Below, in pieces: positions 25,513-34,931 of a stretch of DNA of 64,000 nt; the stretch's first letter is position 1; each line of letters starts with the position of its first letter. The notes under the pieces were generated by a model. The model searched no databases and was not told the origin of the DNA. It saw nothing but the letters and a program-made list of their open reading frames with translations. Made by a program: the position numbers and the translations under genes. The stretch comes from Leptolyngbya sp. NIES-3755. GTDB lineage: Bacteria > Cyanobacteriota > Cyanobacteriia > Leptolyngbyales > Leptolyngbyaceae. The DNA is taken from positions 5,713,030-5,777,029 of the forward strand of contig AP017308.1 in assembly GCA_001548435.1 (NCBI GenBank). Reading direction: 5' to 3'.

Positions 25513-28500
25513 GTGCCTTTCGTGACCTCACAGCCTCTCAAATCCTTGAGTGAATACCAGCGGTTGCCCAAACCATTAACAGATGCTCAATATTATAAAC
25601 AGTATCTAGAAACGGTCTGTAATAATGCAACGCTGGCACTGTTCGTCATGGATGAATATCAACAGTGTGTGTACATGAACCCGGCAGCAGAACGGCTTAC
25701 AGGATATACCTTAGCAGAATTGGAAGGGCGGGCACTGCATGACGTGATTCATCACACGCGACCGGATGGAACTCCTTATCCATTGTGTGAATGTCCGATC
25801 GATCAAGTGTTTCCCCAAAACAATCAGGAACAAGGCGAAGAAGTGTTCGTGCATCGAGATGGACATTTTTATCCGGTCGCTTATACGGCGAGTCCAATTC
25901 GAGAAGAAGGACGCACGATCGGAACCGTGATCGAAGTGCGCGACATTACGCAAGAGAAATTAGCTCAACAAGCTCAGAAAGAAGCAACCGAGCGAGAACG
26001 ACTTTTACGGCAAGAAGCAGAAACCGCGAAAGAACGGGCGGAAACCTTGCTGAGAAGTATTACCGATGCGTTTGCGGTTCTTGATCATGATTGGCGCTAT
26101 CTCTATGTCAACGAAGCGGCAACAAAATTGCTAAATCGAACTGAAGAACAGCTTTTAGGAAATCGAATTTGGGATGTGTTCCCTGATCTGATTGGAAGCA
26201 CGATCGACCTCGAATATCAGCGAGCCGTGAAAGAACAACGCACGATCGGCTTTGAATTTTTCTATCCAAATTGGAATCGTTGGTATCTCAATCGCATCTA
26301 TCCATCCGACAGCGGCGCTTCGATTTTCATCACCGACATTACCGATCGCAAGCAAACTGAACAAGCTTTGCAGACGAGTGAAGCTCGGTTTCGGAATGTG
26401 TTCGAGTGCAACATGATTCCGATCGCGATTTGGACATTAGACGGCGCGATCATTGATGCGAATGATGCACTGTTGGATCTCGTTGGATACAGTCGCTCAG
26501 ACCTTGAAGCAGGCGAGATCAGTTGGAGAAAATTAACACCACCTGAATGGCAGTCACAGGATGCTAGAGCACTCGCAGAAGTGTTGTCCCAAGGCAATTG
26601 CACACCGTTTGAAAAAGAATATTTTCACAAAGACGGGCGACGAATTCCGATCTCAATAGGCGCGGGCTTATTTCAGGATGGGTCGCAAAGCGGATTCTTT
26701 TACGCGATCGATCTCACGTCCCTCAAGCAAACCGAAGCCGAACTTAAAGAAGCGGATTCGATGTTGACTTCCGCATTAACAGCGGGATCGGTCTATACTT
26801 GGCGCTGGCAAATTCAGGACAACTTAGTTTCGACTGATGCTGCATTTGCGAATTTGTTTGGCGTTGATCCAGAAGCCGCACTGAAAGGCTTACCGATCGA
26901 GTTTTTTCTGAGTGGAATGCACCCGGACGATCGAGAACCTGTCTCGACTGCGATTCAGAAAGCGATCGACACTGGGGGAGAATATCTAGCAGAATATCGA
27001 GTGCGCTCCACGATTGGAGAACGTTGGGTAGTCGCACGAGGACGAGTCGAATACGATGCAGAAGGGACACCGATTTCGTTTCCTGGCGCAATTGCCGATA
27101 TTACCGAACGCAAACAGATCGAGGCGGAACTCGAAGAAACTGAAGAACGGTTACGACTCGCGATCGAGTCTGCGGGAATGGGAACTTGGGACTTCAATCT
27201 GACGACCGGACGAATTATCTGGAACGATGATTGCAAAGCGATGTTTGGGATTTCACACGATGCCGAAATTACTTACGAAACCGTTGAACGAAGAGTGCAC
27301 CCGGATGATCGCGATCGCGTAAATCGAGAAGTTCAGGCAGTCTTCGATCAACAGAGTGCGGGCGAACAAGTGATCGAGTACCGAGTGATTAGACAAACGG
27401 ATGGAGTAGAACGCTGGGTGGCATCGCGTGGAAAGGTGTTTTATGCACCCGATGGCACACCCCTCCGCTGGATTGGAACTCTATTAGATATCACAGAGGT
27501 GAAACAACGAGAAGCGGAGCGTCAGCAATTGCTCGATCGAGAAAAACGTCTGCGCGAACAAGCCGAACAAGCAAACCGGATTAAAGATGAATTTCTCGCG
27601 GTGCTCTCTCACGAACTGCGAACGCCATTGAATCCAATTTTGGGCTGGGTTCGGATGCTGAGAGCCGAGAAATGTCCTCCTGCTAAAATTCCACATGCGT
27701 TAGAAACGATCGAGCGCAATGCTCATTTGCAAGCTCAACTGATCGAAGATTTGCTTGATGTCTCGCGAATTCTTCAAGGCAAGCTCACTCTGAATGATGA
27801 CTCGGTGAGCTTAGTTGATACGATCAAAGCTGCCTCAGAAACGGTGCAACTTGCCGCAGATGCGAAAGCGATCAATCTCGTTCTCAATCTTGATTCGACT
27901 GTTGGCACAATCCGAGGGGATGCCAATCGCTTACAGCAAGTGTTTTGGAACTTACTCTCGAATGCGGTGAAGTTTACTCCCGCTACTGGACGAGTTGAGG
28001 TGTCACTTTCACAGGTTGGCACTGATGCCGAAATTCAGATTCGTGACACTGGAAAAGGCATTCGATCGGAGGTGTTGCCGTATATCTTCGATCGCTTCCG
28101 TCAAGCCGATTCTTCCACGACTCGACAGTTTGGCGGATTGGGATTAGGACTTGCGATCGCCCGTCATCTGGTAGAACTTCACGGTGGAACAATCTTTGCT
28201 GAGAGTGCAGGTGAAAACCAAGGTGCAACGTTTACGGTAAGACTGCCGCTCTCAAAATTTCAGATGGAACAAGAAGTTTCAGAGTTGCCGAAATCGAGTC
28301 GTGATCTCGCTGGAATCAAAATTCTCGCAGTCGATGACGAACCCGACAATCTTGATTTTCTCGTGTTTTTGCTAGAGGCAATGGGCGCGATCGTCCAAAG
28401 TGCTCAATCTGCAAAATCAGCATTCGAGAAGCTGGCTCAATTTCAACCAGACTTAGTAATTAGCGATATTGCAATGCCAGATCTCGATGGCTATCAATTG

Positions 28501-28665
28501 ATTCAGCAGATTCGGAAGCAAAGTGATGTGCCTGCGATCGCTCTAACTGCCTATGCGGGCGAAACCAATCAACGACAAATTCTTGCAGCAGGATTTCAGC
28601 AACATTTAGCGAAACCTGTTGATCCAGATGAATTAGTCAACGCGATCGTCTCTTTGCTGAACTAG
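25513..28665 (+). CDS. Multi-PAS hybrid sensor histidine kinase with receiver
   Basis: A 1050-residue cytoplasmic hybrid kinase; no membrane segment or signal peptide is seen. Domains in order: PAS at about 35-150, PAS at 185-280, PAS at 290-405, two PAS-fold segments at about 420-530 and 545-665, each ending in a DITERK-type motif; HisKA with phospho-acceptor His700 in LSHELRTP; HATPase with NLLSNAVKFTP, DTGKGI and GLGLGLAIARHL; then a receiver with phospho-acceptor Asp985 in VISDIAMPDLDG. The input ligand is unknown. It starts with GTG at 25513. No partner regulator is adjacent, so phosphotransfer is probably to the built-in receiver and then to a distant protein. Confidence 0.93.
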   Translation: MPFVTSQPLKSLSEYQRLPKPLTDAQYYKQYLETVCNNATLALFVMDEYQQCVYMNPAAERLTGYTLAELEGRALHDVIHHTRPDGTPYPLCECPIDQVFPQNNQEQGEEVFVHRDGHFYPVAYTASPIREEGRTIGTVIEVRDITQEKLAQQAQKEATERERLLRQEAETAKERAETLLRSITDAFAVLDHDWRYLYVNEAATKLLNRTEEQLLGNRIWDVFPDLIGSTIDLEYQRAVKEQRTIGFEFFYPNWNRWYLNRIYPSDSGASIFITDITDRKQTEQALQTSEARFRNVFECNMIPIAIWTLDGAIIDANDALLDLVGYSRSDLEAGEISWRKLTPPEWQSQDARALAEVLSQGNCTPFEKEYFHKDGRRIPISIGAGLFQDGSQSGFFYAIDLTSLKQTEAELKEADSMLTSALTAGSVYTWRWQIQDNLVSTDAAFANLFGVDPEAALKGLPIEFFLSGMHPDDREPVSTAIQKAIDTGGEYLAEYRVRSTIGERWVVARGRVEYDAEGTPISFPGAIADITERKQIEAELEETEERLRLAIESAGMGTWDFNLTTGRIIWNDDCKAMFGISHDAEITYETVERRVHPDDRDRVNREVQAVFDQQSAGEQVIEYRVIRQTDGVERWVASRGKVFYAPDGTPLRWIGTLLDITEVKQREAERQQLLDREKRLREQAEQANRIKDEFLAVLSHELRTPLNPILGWVRMLRAEKCPPAKIPHALETIERNAHLQAQLIEDLLDVSRILQGKLTLNDDSVSLVDTIKAASETVQLAADAKAINLVLNLDSTVGTIRGDANRLQQVFWNLLSNAVKFTPATGRVEVSLSQVGTDAEIQIRDTGKGIRSEVLPYIFDRFRQADSSTTRQFGGLGLGLAIARHLVELHGGTIFAESAGENQGATFTVRLPLSKFQMEQEVSELPKSSRDLAGIKILAVDDEPDNLDFLVFLLEAMGAIVQSAQSAKSAFEKLAQFQPDLVISDIAMPDLDGYQLIQQIRKQSDVPAIALTAYAGETNQRQILAAGFQQHLAKPVDPDELVNAIVSLLN

Positions 28666-28885
28666 GAAAAGGGCTGTTTGTCAATCAGTCCACAGGCTGC
28701 ACAACTGTTTCTGATGACAAACAACACCCACTCAACTGCTCGAACAGTTCTACGATAGGCAATTCTTTAGGTCAGCCACATTCCCCAGACGGGTACTTTT
28801 CGCGATCGAAGTCTCCCCGCAGATTGACGGATTCTGTAACTGCATTCGGAATAATCAGAAGACTTTACAGTATTAGGATCTAACT

Positions 28886-29200
28886 ATGGCGAACACAGCA
28901 CAAACCGCTAATGTTGACGACACGATTTCGCTTTTACAGTCTGGCTTAGTTTCAATCGATCCTGAAGCAGCGATCACGAACATCGAATCATGGCAGGAAC
29001 AATTAAAAGGTACGCCGTTTGCAGAAACACTAGGAGAACTAAAATTAGCAATCGATGGTGGAATTCGCAGCGGTGAAATTGGCTCGATCTTGTCAGATCT
29101 GGGCAAGCAGGTGAATGCGGCTGCAAGCTCACAAGAGGGTGAAGTCGGTTCTAAACTTCAACAGTTAGCACAAGTTCTTTCTGGCGCAATGCAATCGTAA
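28886..29200 (+). CDS. Hypothetical 104-residue helical protein
   Basis: A soluble, Ala/Gln/Ser-rich helical protein with no motif I recognise. It has ATG at 28886 with AGGA eight bases upstream. It contains no Cys, one Trp and a net acidic charge. The 220 bases upstream hold an imperfect inverted repeat TGTTTGTCA...TGACAAACA (about 28687-28736) that may terminate the kinase transcript. Function unknown. Confidence 0.7.
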   Translation: MANTAQTANVDDTISLLQSGLVSIDPEAAITNIESWQEQLKGTPFAETLGELKLAIDGGIRSGEIGSILSDLGKQVNAAASSQEGEVGSKLQQLAQVLSGAMQS

Positions 29201-29261
29201 ATCGTAGTACAAACTAGAACGCTAAGAAAATTCAGCACTCCTTCTTAGCGTTCTTTGCTGC

Positions 29262-29702
29262 TTAATAGAGGAACACAGAACCGTTACTCTCAACGCGCAT
29301 GGTTGGACTATCGACTCCTAGATCCGTCGTTGCATCCAGCGTCACCTCGATCGTATTCGGTGCAGTCGCAGATTGTTTCGGTGTGATATTGAGCAATCCA
29401 GAATCTTGTCGATCGAAGGTCAAAGTGGTTGGAACTCTCAATCCTTGCAGGTTCACAGTGCCGCGTCCTGGTAACGTTCTCACCTGAGTATCCCCGATCG
29501 CTTGATAAGCCACATCCGCATTCGTTAGGTTAATCAATGTGACGTTTACTCGATCGCCATTGAGTGTAATTTGCGCTTTAGGTTGAAGTTGCGATTCGAG
29601 TGGGGGATTTAGTGCGGGTTTAGTTTGAGCAAACACAGGTGCAACCCATCCGACCAGTGTTAGAAACATTGCTAAAATTCCAAATCCGATTTGTTTTCGC
29701 AT
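29262..29702 (-). CDS. Secreted or periplasmic hypothetical protein
   Basis: A 146-residue protein with a clear signal peptide: basic MRKQ, hydrophobic GFGILAMFLTLVGWVAP and a VFAQ cleavage site near residue 25. The mature part is beta-rich and polar (ITLNGDRVNVTLINLTNADV, LTFDRQDSGLLNI), consistent with a small beta-sandwich in the periplasm. I do not recognise its family. The gene is convergent with the previous one and has its own promoter region of about 190 bases. Confidence 0.75.
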   Translation of the reverse strand: MRKQIGFGILAMFLTLVGWVAPVFAQTKPALNPPLESQLQPKAQITLNGDRVNVTLINLTNADVAYQAIGDTQVRTLPGRGTVNLQGLRVPTTLTFDRQDSGLLNITPKQSATAPNTIEVTLDATTDLGVDSPTMRVESNGSVFLY

Positions 29703-29890
29703 CGGTCATCTCCGAAGTATTTGAACTGAATTGAGAAGGGGTATGTTTCTTCTCATCATCCACATCATACCCAGCTAAAATCAGAGCTATCATCCTTTTA
29801 GTGTTTGAATTTTATACATACAAAAATGGGCAATCCTGGTAGATTACCCGGTGTTAAATCTCTAATTATATCGATTCTTAAAACAGTGAT

Positions 29891-30970
29891 CTATCGCTGC
29901 AAGATCGCTGGAACGCTTTTACTGTGACCATTCCGCTCGAACTTCTCAGCTAACAATTGGCGATAAACCGCTTCATAACCATCGACCATTTGCTTCACTC
30001 CAAAGTTGTTTTCAACATGCTTCCGACAAGCAAGCCGATCAATTAAATGAATCTGTTGCACTGCTGCCACACATTCGTCAACGTTTTGACATAAAAATCC
30101 TGTTTTTCCATGATCAATCACTTCAGAAGTTGCCCCTAATTCCATTGCAATTACGGGTGTTCCTGCTGCCATCGATTCGATCATGACTAATCCGAATGGT
30201 TCGCGCCACGTAATTGGAAATAGAGTTGCGATCGCATTTCCCATCAATCGATTTTTCTGTACGTGATTCGCTTCGCCTAAGTATTGAATCTGTTCACCAT
30301 CAATGTGCGGTTTGATTTCCTGCTCGAAATAATCGACATCCACTCGATCGACTTTGCCTGCCATTTTCAGCGGATAACCCGTTCGTTTCGCAATCTCGAT
30401 CGCATGATGTGGACCCTTTTCTGGAGAAAGTCGCCCTAAAAAAGCCAGATACGGAGGGGTTTCTGGCTCGGAATAAAAAATGTGAGTGGAAGGATCAATA
30501 CCGTTATAAACCGTAGCAATGTAGTTTAATCCTAATTTGGGTTCTCGCTGCGTATTAGAAATACTGACATAAGGTTGAGATTTGCAGAAACTGAAGGCTT
30601 TTTGATTATCAAAACTGAATGTGCCATGCAACGTATGAATCGTTGGCGTTTTTACCAATTGAGCACAGGCTAAAGCAGCAAATCCGATATGAGAGTGAAT
30701 AATGTCAAACTCATGAGCATTTTGATAGACGCGGCTCAATTGAATCGCTTCGTAAACGGAATGCTCTTTCACCGCCGGATCAAGCCGCAAGGCACTGGGA
30801 TGAATCGCGTCTAAATTTGCCTGAGTCGTCGAATCTCCGGTCGCGAACAACGTTACTTCATGTCCCCGACGAACTAGCTCCTCGGTTAATAAACTCACGA
30901 CTAATTCCGCTCCACCATAGGCAGGCGGCGGAACCGTTTCCCACAAAGGAGCAATCTGAGCAATCCGCAT
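29891..30970 (-). CDS. Glycosyltransferase family 4 protein
   Basis: A 359-residue GT-B enzyme. The start MRIAQIAPLWETVPPPAYGG and TEELVRRGHEVTLFATGDS are typical of one cyanobacterial GT4 subgroup. The acceptor domain includes DIIHSHIGFAAL and TIHTLHGTFS. The donor domain has LAFLGRLSPEKGPHHAIEIA near 173 and the E-x7-E type stretch PFGLVMIESMAAGTPVIAM near 255. Probably sugar transfer to a glycan or lipid; specific substrates unknown. It is a single gene. Confidence 0.92.
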   Translation of the reverse strand: MRIAQIAPLWETVPPPAYGGAELVVSLLTEELVRRGHEVTLFATGDSTTQANLDAIHPSALRLDPAVKEHSVYEAIQLSRVYQNAHEFDIIHSHIGFAALACAQLVKTPTIHTLHGTFSFDNQKAFSFCKSQPYVSISNTQREPKLGLNYIATVYNGIDPSTHIFYSEPETPPYLAFLGRLSPEKGPHHAIEIAKRTGYPLKMAGKVDRVDVDYFEQEIKPHIDGEQIQYLGEANHVQKNRLMGNAIATLFPITWREPFGLVMIESMAAGTPVIAMELGATSEVIDHGKTGFLCQNVDECVAAVQQIHLIDRLACRKHVENNFGVKQMVDGYEAVYRQLLAEKFERNGHSKSVPAILQR

Positions 30971-31046
30971 TGTAAGCCTCCAAACTAACTGTGCCAGTTT
31001 AGAAATACGACATTTTGCGAGATTTCCACATCTGGCTACGGAATTA

Positions 31047-31271
31047 TCACGAAGGACAGATGTAGTGAAGGTTGCTCACTACACAAGTAGAGGCTGCCAT
31101 CCAATCGAAGGTTTGTTCGAGTTCTGTAAGATTGATCAAGCCATACTGCCACAAGACGATCGGGAGTAAATTGGGTGACTGTTCGCAGTGTTGAAGCGCC
31201 AATGCGATCGAGTTCGATGATACCTGCAATTCATCAGTGAGAAACTGGATCAGGTGAGTCGGTTCAGGCAT
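31047..31271 (-). CDS. DUF2949 family small protein
   Basis: A 74-residue protein from the ATG at 31271 (MPEPTHLIQFLTDELQVSS). The pattern HLIQFL-, SNSIALALQHCEQ, LPIVLWQYGLINLTELEQTFDWM matches the DUF2949 family that I know from cyanobacteria. Function unknown. Its first bases overlap the stop of the preceding gene by eight bases, so the two are coupled. Confidence 0.8.
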   Translation of the reverse strand: MPEPTHLIQFLTDELQVSSNSIALALQHCEQSPNLLPIVLWQYGLINLTELEQTFDWMAASTCVVSNLHYICPS

Positions 31272-31473
31272 GGAGTTCTTCAATCACTTGGATGCGACCC
31301 AGACGAACGGCATAAAGTAAGCGATCGATGGCTTGTTTTTCTTCGTCGCTGATCTGGTTTTCGAGTCGCACTTGTTTGAGTCGTTCGCAATCTTGGGTGG
31401 TCATTTTGCCGCTGCTACTCACTTCTGCGAACAAGTCAGAGAGTAGATCAGATGGAAGGGGCAAGTCGTTCAT
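31264..31473 (-). CDS. Small helical hypothetical protein
   Basis: A 69-residue acidic helical protein (LPSDLLSDLFAEVSSSGKMT, then DEEKQAIDRLLYAVRLGR). I recall similar cyanobacterial proteins of unknown role preceding DUF2949 genes. Its stop overlaps the start of the DUF2949 gene. No motif, signal peptide or membrane segment. Confidence 0.7.
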   Translation of the reverse strand: MNDLPLPSDLLSDLFAEVSSSGKMTTQDCERLKQVRLENQISDEEKQAIDRLLYAVRLGRIQVIEELHA

Positions 31474-31608
31474 CGGGAATCCTAGTAAAGCACTGTGATA
31501 TTACTATCGGCTCTTTGGCGGAAAACTTCGGTGACAGAATTAAAGCTTGTCCTGTGACTTTTTGTTCCCTAGAGAGTGATAGATATCACGCTTTTAGGAG
31601 GAAATCTG

Positions 31609-32409
31609 ATGACGACTGTGGTGAGTTCGTATTTGCCTGATACTGCTTTGGTTCAAGCGGCAATGAGCGCGATCGATGCGTTTGAACAATCGAGTGCAGC
31701 GGGAGTTTGGGCGTGTTTGGATAAAGCGACGATCGTTGCAGAACTGCGATCGCGTGTCAGTAATCCATTCCAAGTCGATCAAGGAGGACAGCCGTTCTGT
31801 GGTCCTGCGAGTGTTTTGTTTGAATTGGTTCGCAAACAACCGAGTCGCTATGTGCAGATCTGCCAAAATCTATTTGAGAGTGGCGGATTTCAAGGCACAA
31901 CGCAGTGGATTCGGGCGGATGAACCTCTGCGTGAGAATGTCGATCGTAATCTGCGAATGAGCCAAGTCGATTGGATGGTTTTGGCGACTTTGCGCGAATC
32001 TGAAACGCTCTTGTTTCCTGTTGAACCAAATGCGCCTGAGTTGATTCGCAACTTAACCGGAATGACGAAATCTTGGGAAATCAAAGGCTGGATTCGAGAG
32101 CTTTTAGGCTATTCGAGAACGAACTATCATCTAGCGTATCTATTCGATGATGTGAACGCGATGAATCAGTCGATCGAGGCGATTCAAGCAGGTGGCGTTG
32201 CAATGTTGCTGATTACTGCTGAGGGGTTGTTGCAAAATAATCCGCCGCTGATTCCGTTTCCGAGTCACTGGGTGACATTGTTGGGCGGATTTTCGGTGAA
32301 TGGCGATCGTGTTTCTTTCGATGTTTACACTTGGGCGAAACAGGTGACGATTCAGACCGATATGAATTCGTTTAAGAAGTACTTCTGGGCAAGTGTCACT
32401 GGGATGTAA
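31609..32409 (+). CDS. Papain-like fold protein, putative cysteine peptidase
   Basis: A 266-residue protein. The ATG at 31609 is chosen because AGGAGG lies seven bases upstream; an upstream in-frame start at 31576 has no such site. A plausible catalytic set is visible: Cys64 in GGQPFCGPASVLFEL, His220 in SHWVTLLGG and Asp238 in FDVYTW, with an upstream Gln61 that could form the oxyanion hole. The C-G-P-A-S context and H-W-V resemble C39-like/papain-like peptidases. There is no signal peptide, so it acts in the cytoplasm or is exported by a route not visible here. Family and substrate not recognised; it might be an effector or a processing enzyme. Confidence 0.75.
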   Translation: MTTVVSSYLPDTALVQAAMSAIDAFEQSSAAGVWACLDKATIVAELRSRVSNPFQVDQGGQPFCGPASVLFELVRKQPSRYVQICQNLFESGGFQGTTQWIRADEPLRENVDRNLRMSQVDWMVLATLRESETLLFPVEPNAPELIRNLTGMTKSWEIKGWIRELLGYSRTNYHLAYLFDDVNAMNQSIEAIQAGGVAMLLITAEGLLQNNPPLIPFPSHWVTLLGGFSVNGDRVSFDVYTWAKQVTIQTDMNSFKKYFWASVTGM

Positions 32410-32509
32410 TCCAATGCGAGGCGGACAAAAAATCTGTCTCGCAAATCGATCACAAAATTCGGGAGCTTTGCCGATAGAATAAGTACCTGTTCTATCCGGG
32501 CTAGAGTTT

Positions 32510-34840
32510 ATGTCTGTCCTGTCATCTGCGCCGTTCTCTGCTGCTGAAATTGCTTCCGAAGGGATCAAGCCTGAAGAGTACGAAGAGATTGTGCGGCGTT
32601 TGGGTCGTCATCCGAATCAGGCTGAACTGGGAATGTTTGGCGTGATGTGGTCGGAACATTGTTGCTATAAGAATTCGCGACCGTTGTTGAAGCAGTTTCC
32701 GACAGAAGGCGATCGCGTTTTAGTCGGTCCCGGTGAGAATGCTGGAGTCGTCGATCTCGGTGATGGTTTACAGTTGGCATTCAAGATCGAATCGCATAAT
32801 CACCCGTCTGCTGTGGAGCCGTTTCAAGGTGCAGCGACCGGAGTGGGTGGAATTTTGCGCGATATTTTCACGATGGGAGCAAGACCGATCGCGCTTCTAA
32901 ATTCTCTAAGATTCGGAACGCTGGATGATGCCCGGACTCGCAGAATTGTAAATGGCGTTGTGGCTGGAATTTCACATTATGCGAATTGCGTTGGAGTTCC
33001 TACAGTTGGCGGTGAAGTGTACTTCGATCGAGCTTATTCCGGCAATCCTCTTGTCAATGTGATGGCACTGGGATTGATGGAAACGACTGAGATTGTGAAG
33101 TCGGGCGCGAAAGGATTGGGCAATCCAGTGCTGTATGTCGGATCGACTACTGGGCGAGATGGAATGGGCGGTGCGAGTTTTGCCAGTGCGGAATTGAGTG
33201 ATGAATCGATCGACGATCGACCCGCTGTGCAAGTGGGTGATCCGTTCCTAGAAAAATCCTTGATCGAAGCGTGTCTGGAAGCTTTCAAAACAGGTGCAGT
33301 CGTCGCGGCTCAAGATATGGGCGCAGCAGGCATTACTTGTTCGACTTCAGAAATGGCGGCAAAAGGTGGAGTCGGCATCGAACTCGATCTTGATTTGATT
33401 CCAGTGCGAGAAACGGGAATGGTTCCGTATGAGTATTTACTTTCGGAATCACAAGAACGAATGCTGTTTGTAGCAGAAAAGGGACGCGAACAAGAACTGA
33501 TTGATGTTTTCGAGAAGTGGGGACTTCACGCGGTTGTTGCAGGGAAAGTGATCGAAGAAGAGATTGTTAGAATCCTGTTTCAAGGTGCGATCGCGGCTGA
33601 GATTCCCGCAACTGCTCTAGCAGATAACACGCCAATCTATCATCGAGAACTACTAAGCGAACCACCTGAATATGCTCAAAAAGCTTGGAGTTGGACAGAT
33701 GGAAATTTGCCGCCATGTGATGAAAAGGGCATTAACAATCACTCTTGGAATCAAGTTCTCACAACTGTATTGAATGCTCCTACGATCGCATCAAAACGCT
33801 GGATTTACCGTCAGTATGATCATCAAGTTCAAAACAATACGGTGTTACTCCCCGGCGGTGCAGATGCAGCAGTTGTAAGAGTTCGACCACTTGCAAATTC
33901 TCAGAGTGCTTCGGTCACTCCTGATCCAGCCACCTTAAACAAAGGAGTTGCAGCCACCGTTGATTGCAATCCGCGCTATGTCTATCTCCATCCCTACGAA
34001 GGTGCGAAAGCTGCGGTTGCAGAAGCCGCTCGGAATCTTAGCTGTGTTGGTGCAGACCCGATCGCAATTACCGATAACTTGAACTTTGGTAGTCCAGAAA
34101 AGTCGATCGGCTATTGGCAACTGTCCGAAGCGTGTCGCGGATTGTCTGAAGCTTGCCGCGAATTCTCCACTCCAGTCACAGGCGGAAACGTTTCACTGTA
34201 CAACGAGACTTTAGATTCTGAAGGTAAACCAGAGCCGATTTATCCAACTCCAGTAGTGGGCATGGTTGGATATATTTCAAACCTCGATCGTATTGTTGGA
34301 CAAAGCTGGAAACAAAGCGGCGACATGATTTATCTCCTCGGATTGCCGCTTTCGGAATCGCCCAGTTTAGGAGCTTCTGAGTACTTAGCAACAGTGCATC
34401 AAACGATCGCAGGAAAGCCACCGATCGTAGATTTTGATTTAGAGAAAAAAGTTCAATCTGTAGTTCGATCGAACATTCGCAGTGGTTTGATCCAATCGGC
34501 GCATGACTGTGCAGAAGGAGGAACTGCGATCGCGCTTTCTGAATGTTGTTTTGGTCATCAACTCGGCGCAACCATTCAAATTTCTGAAAGTTCTGCTCGA
34601 ATTGATCAGGTGCTCTTTGCGGAAGGAGGCGCGAGAATCATTGTCTCCGTCAAGCCTGAATCTGTCGCAGAATTTGAAGCGGTCTTAACCTCAGAACTCG
34701 GTAATCATTGGCAAAAAATCGGCACAGTTGGCGGAGAAACATTGCAGATTTCGATCGCCCAAAAACCGATTATCGACGCTACGATCGCAGAGTTATACGC
34801 GGGTTGGTCGAGTGCGATCGAACAAGGGCTAACCGAATAG
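32510..34840 (+). CDS. purL: Phosphoribosylformylglycinamidine synthase subunit PurL
   Basis: Catalyses the ATP-dependent conversion of FGAR to FGAM in purine synthesis, with PurQ supplying ammonia and PurS bridging. The 776-residue length is that of the small-type PurL. Landmarks: [15 protein letters not shown] near residue 47, [19 protein letters not shown] near 92 (catalytic His and metal site), [17 protein letters not shown] near 265 and the second-half ATP and phosphate sites [16 protein letters not shown]. It is followed after 91 bases by purF, a common arrangement. purQ and purS are elsewhere. Confidence 0.97.
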   Translation: MSVLSSAPFSAAEIASEGIKPEEYEEIVRRLGRHPNQAELGMFGVMWSEHCCYKNSRPLLKQFPTEGDRVLVGPGENAGVVDLGDGLQLAFKIESHNHPSAVEPFQGAATGVGGILRDIFTMGARPIALLNSLRFGTLDDARTRRIVNGVVAGISHYANCVGVPTVGGEVYFDRAYSGNPLVNVMALGLMETTEIVKSGAKGLGNPVLYVGSTTGRDGMGGASFASAELSDESIDDRPAVQVGDPFLEKSLIEACLEAFKTGAVVAAQDMGAAGITCSTSEMAAKGGVGIELDLDLIPVRETGMVPYEYLLSESQERMLFVAEKGREQELIDVFEKWGLHAVVAGKVIEEEIVRILFQGAIAAEIPATALADNTPIYHRELLSEPPEYAQKAWSWTDGNLPPCDEKGINNHSWNQVLTTVLNAPTIASKRWIYRQYDHQVQNNTVLLPGGADAAVVRVRPLANSQSASVTPDPATLNKGVAATVDCNPRYVYLHPYEGAKAAVAEAARNLSCVGADPIAITDNLNFGSPEKSIGYWQLSEACRGLSEACREFSTPVTGGNVSLYNETLDSEGKPEPIYPTPVVGMVGYISNLDRIVGQSWKQSGDMIYLLGLPLSESPSLGASEYLATVHQTIAGKPPIVDFDLEKKVQSVVRSNIRSGLIQSAHDCAEGGTAIALSECCFGHQLGATIQISESSARIDQVLFAEGGARIIVSVKPESVAEFEAVLTSELGNHWQKIGTVGGETLQISIAQKPIIDATIAELYAGWSSAIEQGLTE

Positions 34841-34931
34841 CTCTCCGTTGTGTGCGATATTTAAGGAAATGTTAAGACCCCTTGTGTTCTTCAACGTTCT
34901 GATTGCTGTCTAATTACGCAAAACCAAGCCT

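Noticed and set aside
31452-31640. 62-codon plus-strand reading frame before the papain-like gene
   Set aside because: Overlaps the better-supported start of the papain-like gene and has no ribosome-binding site.
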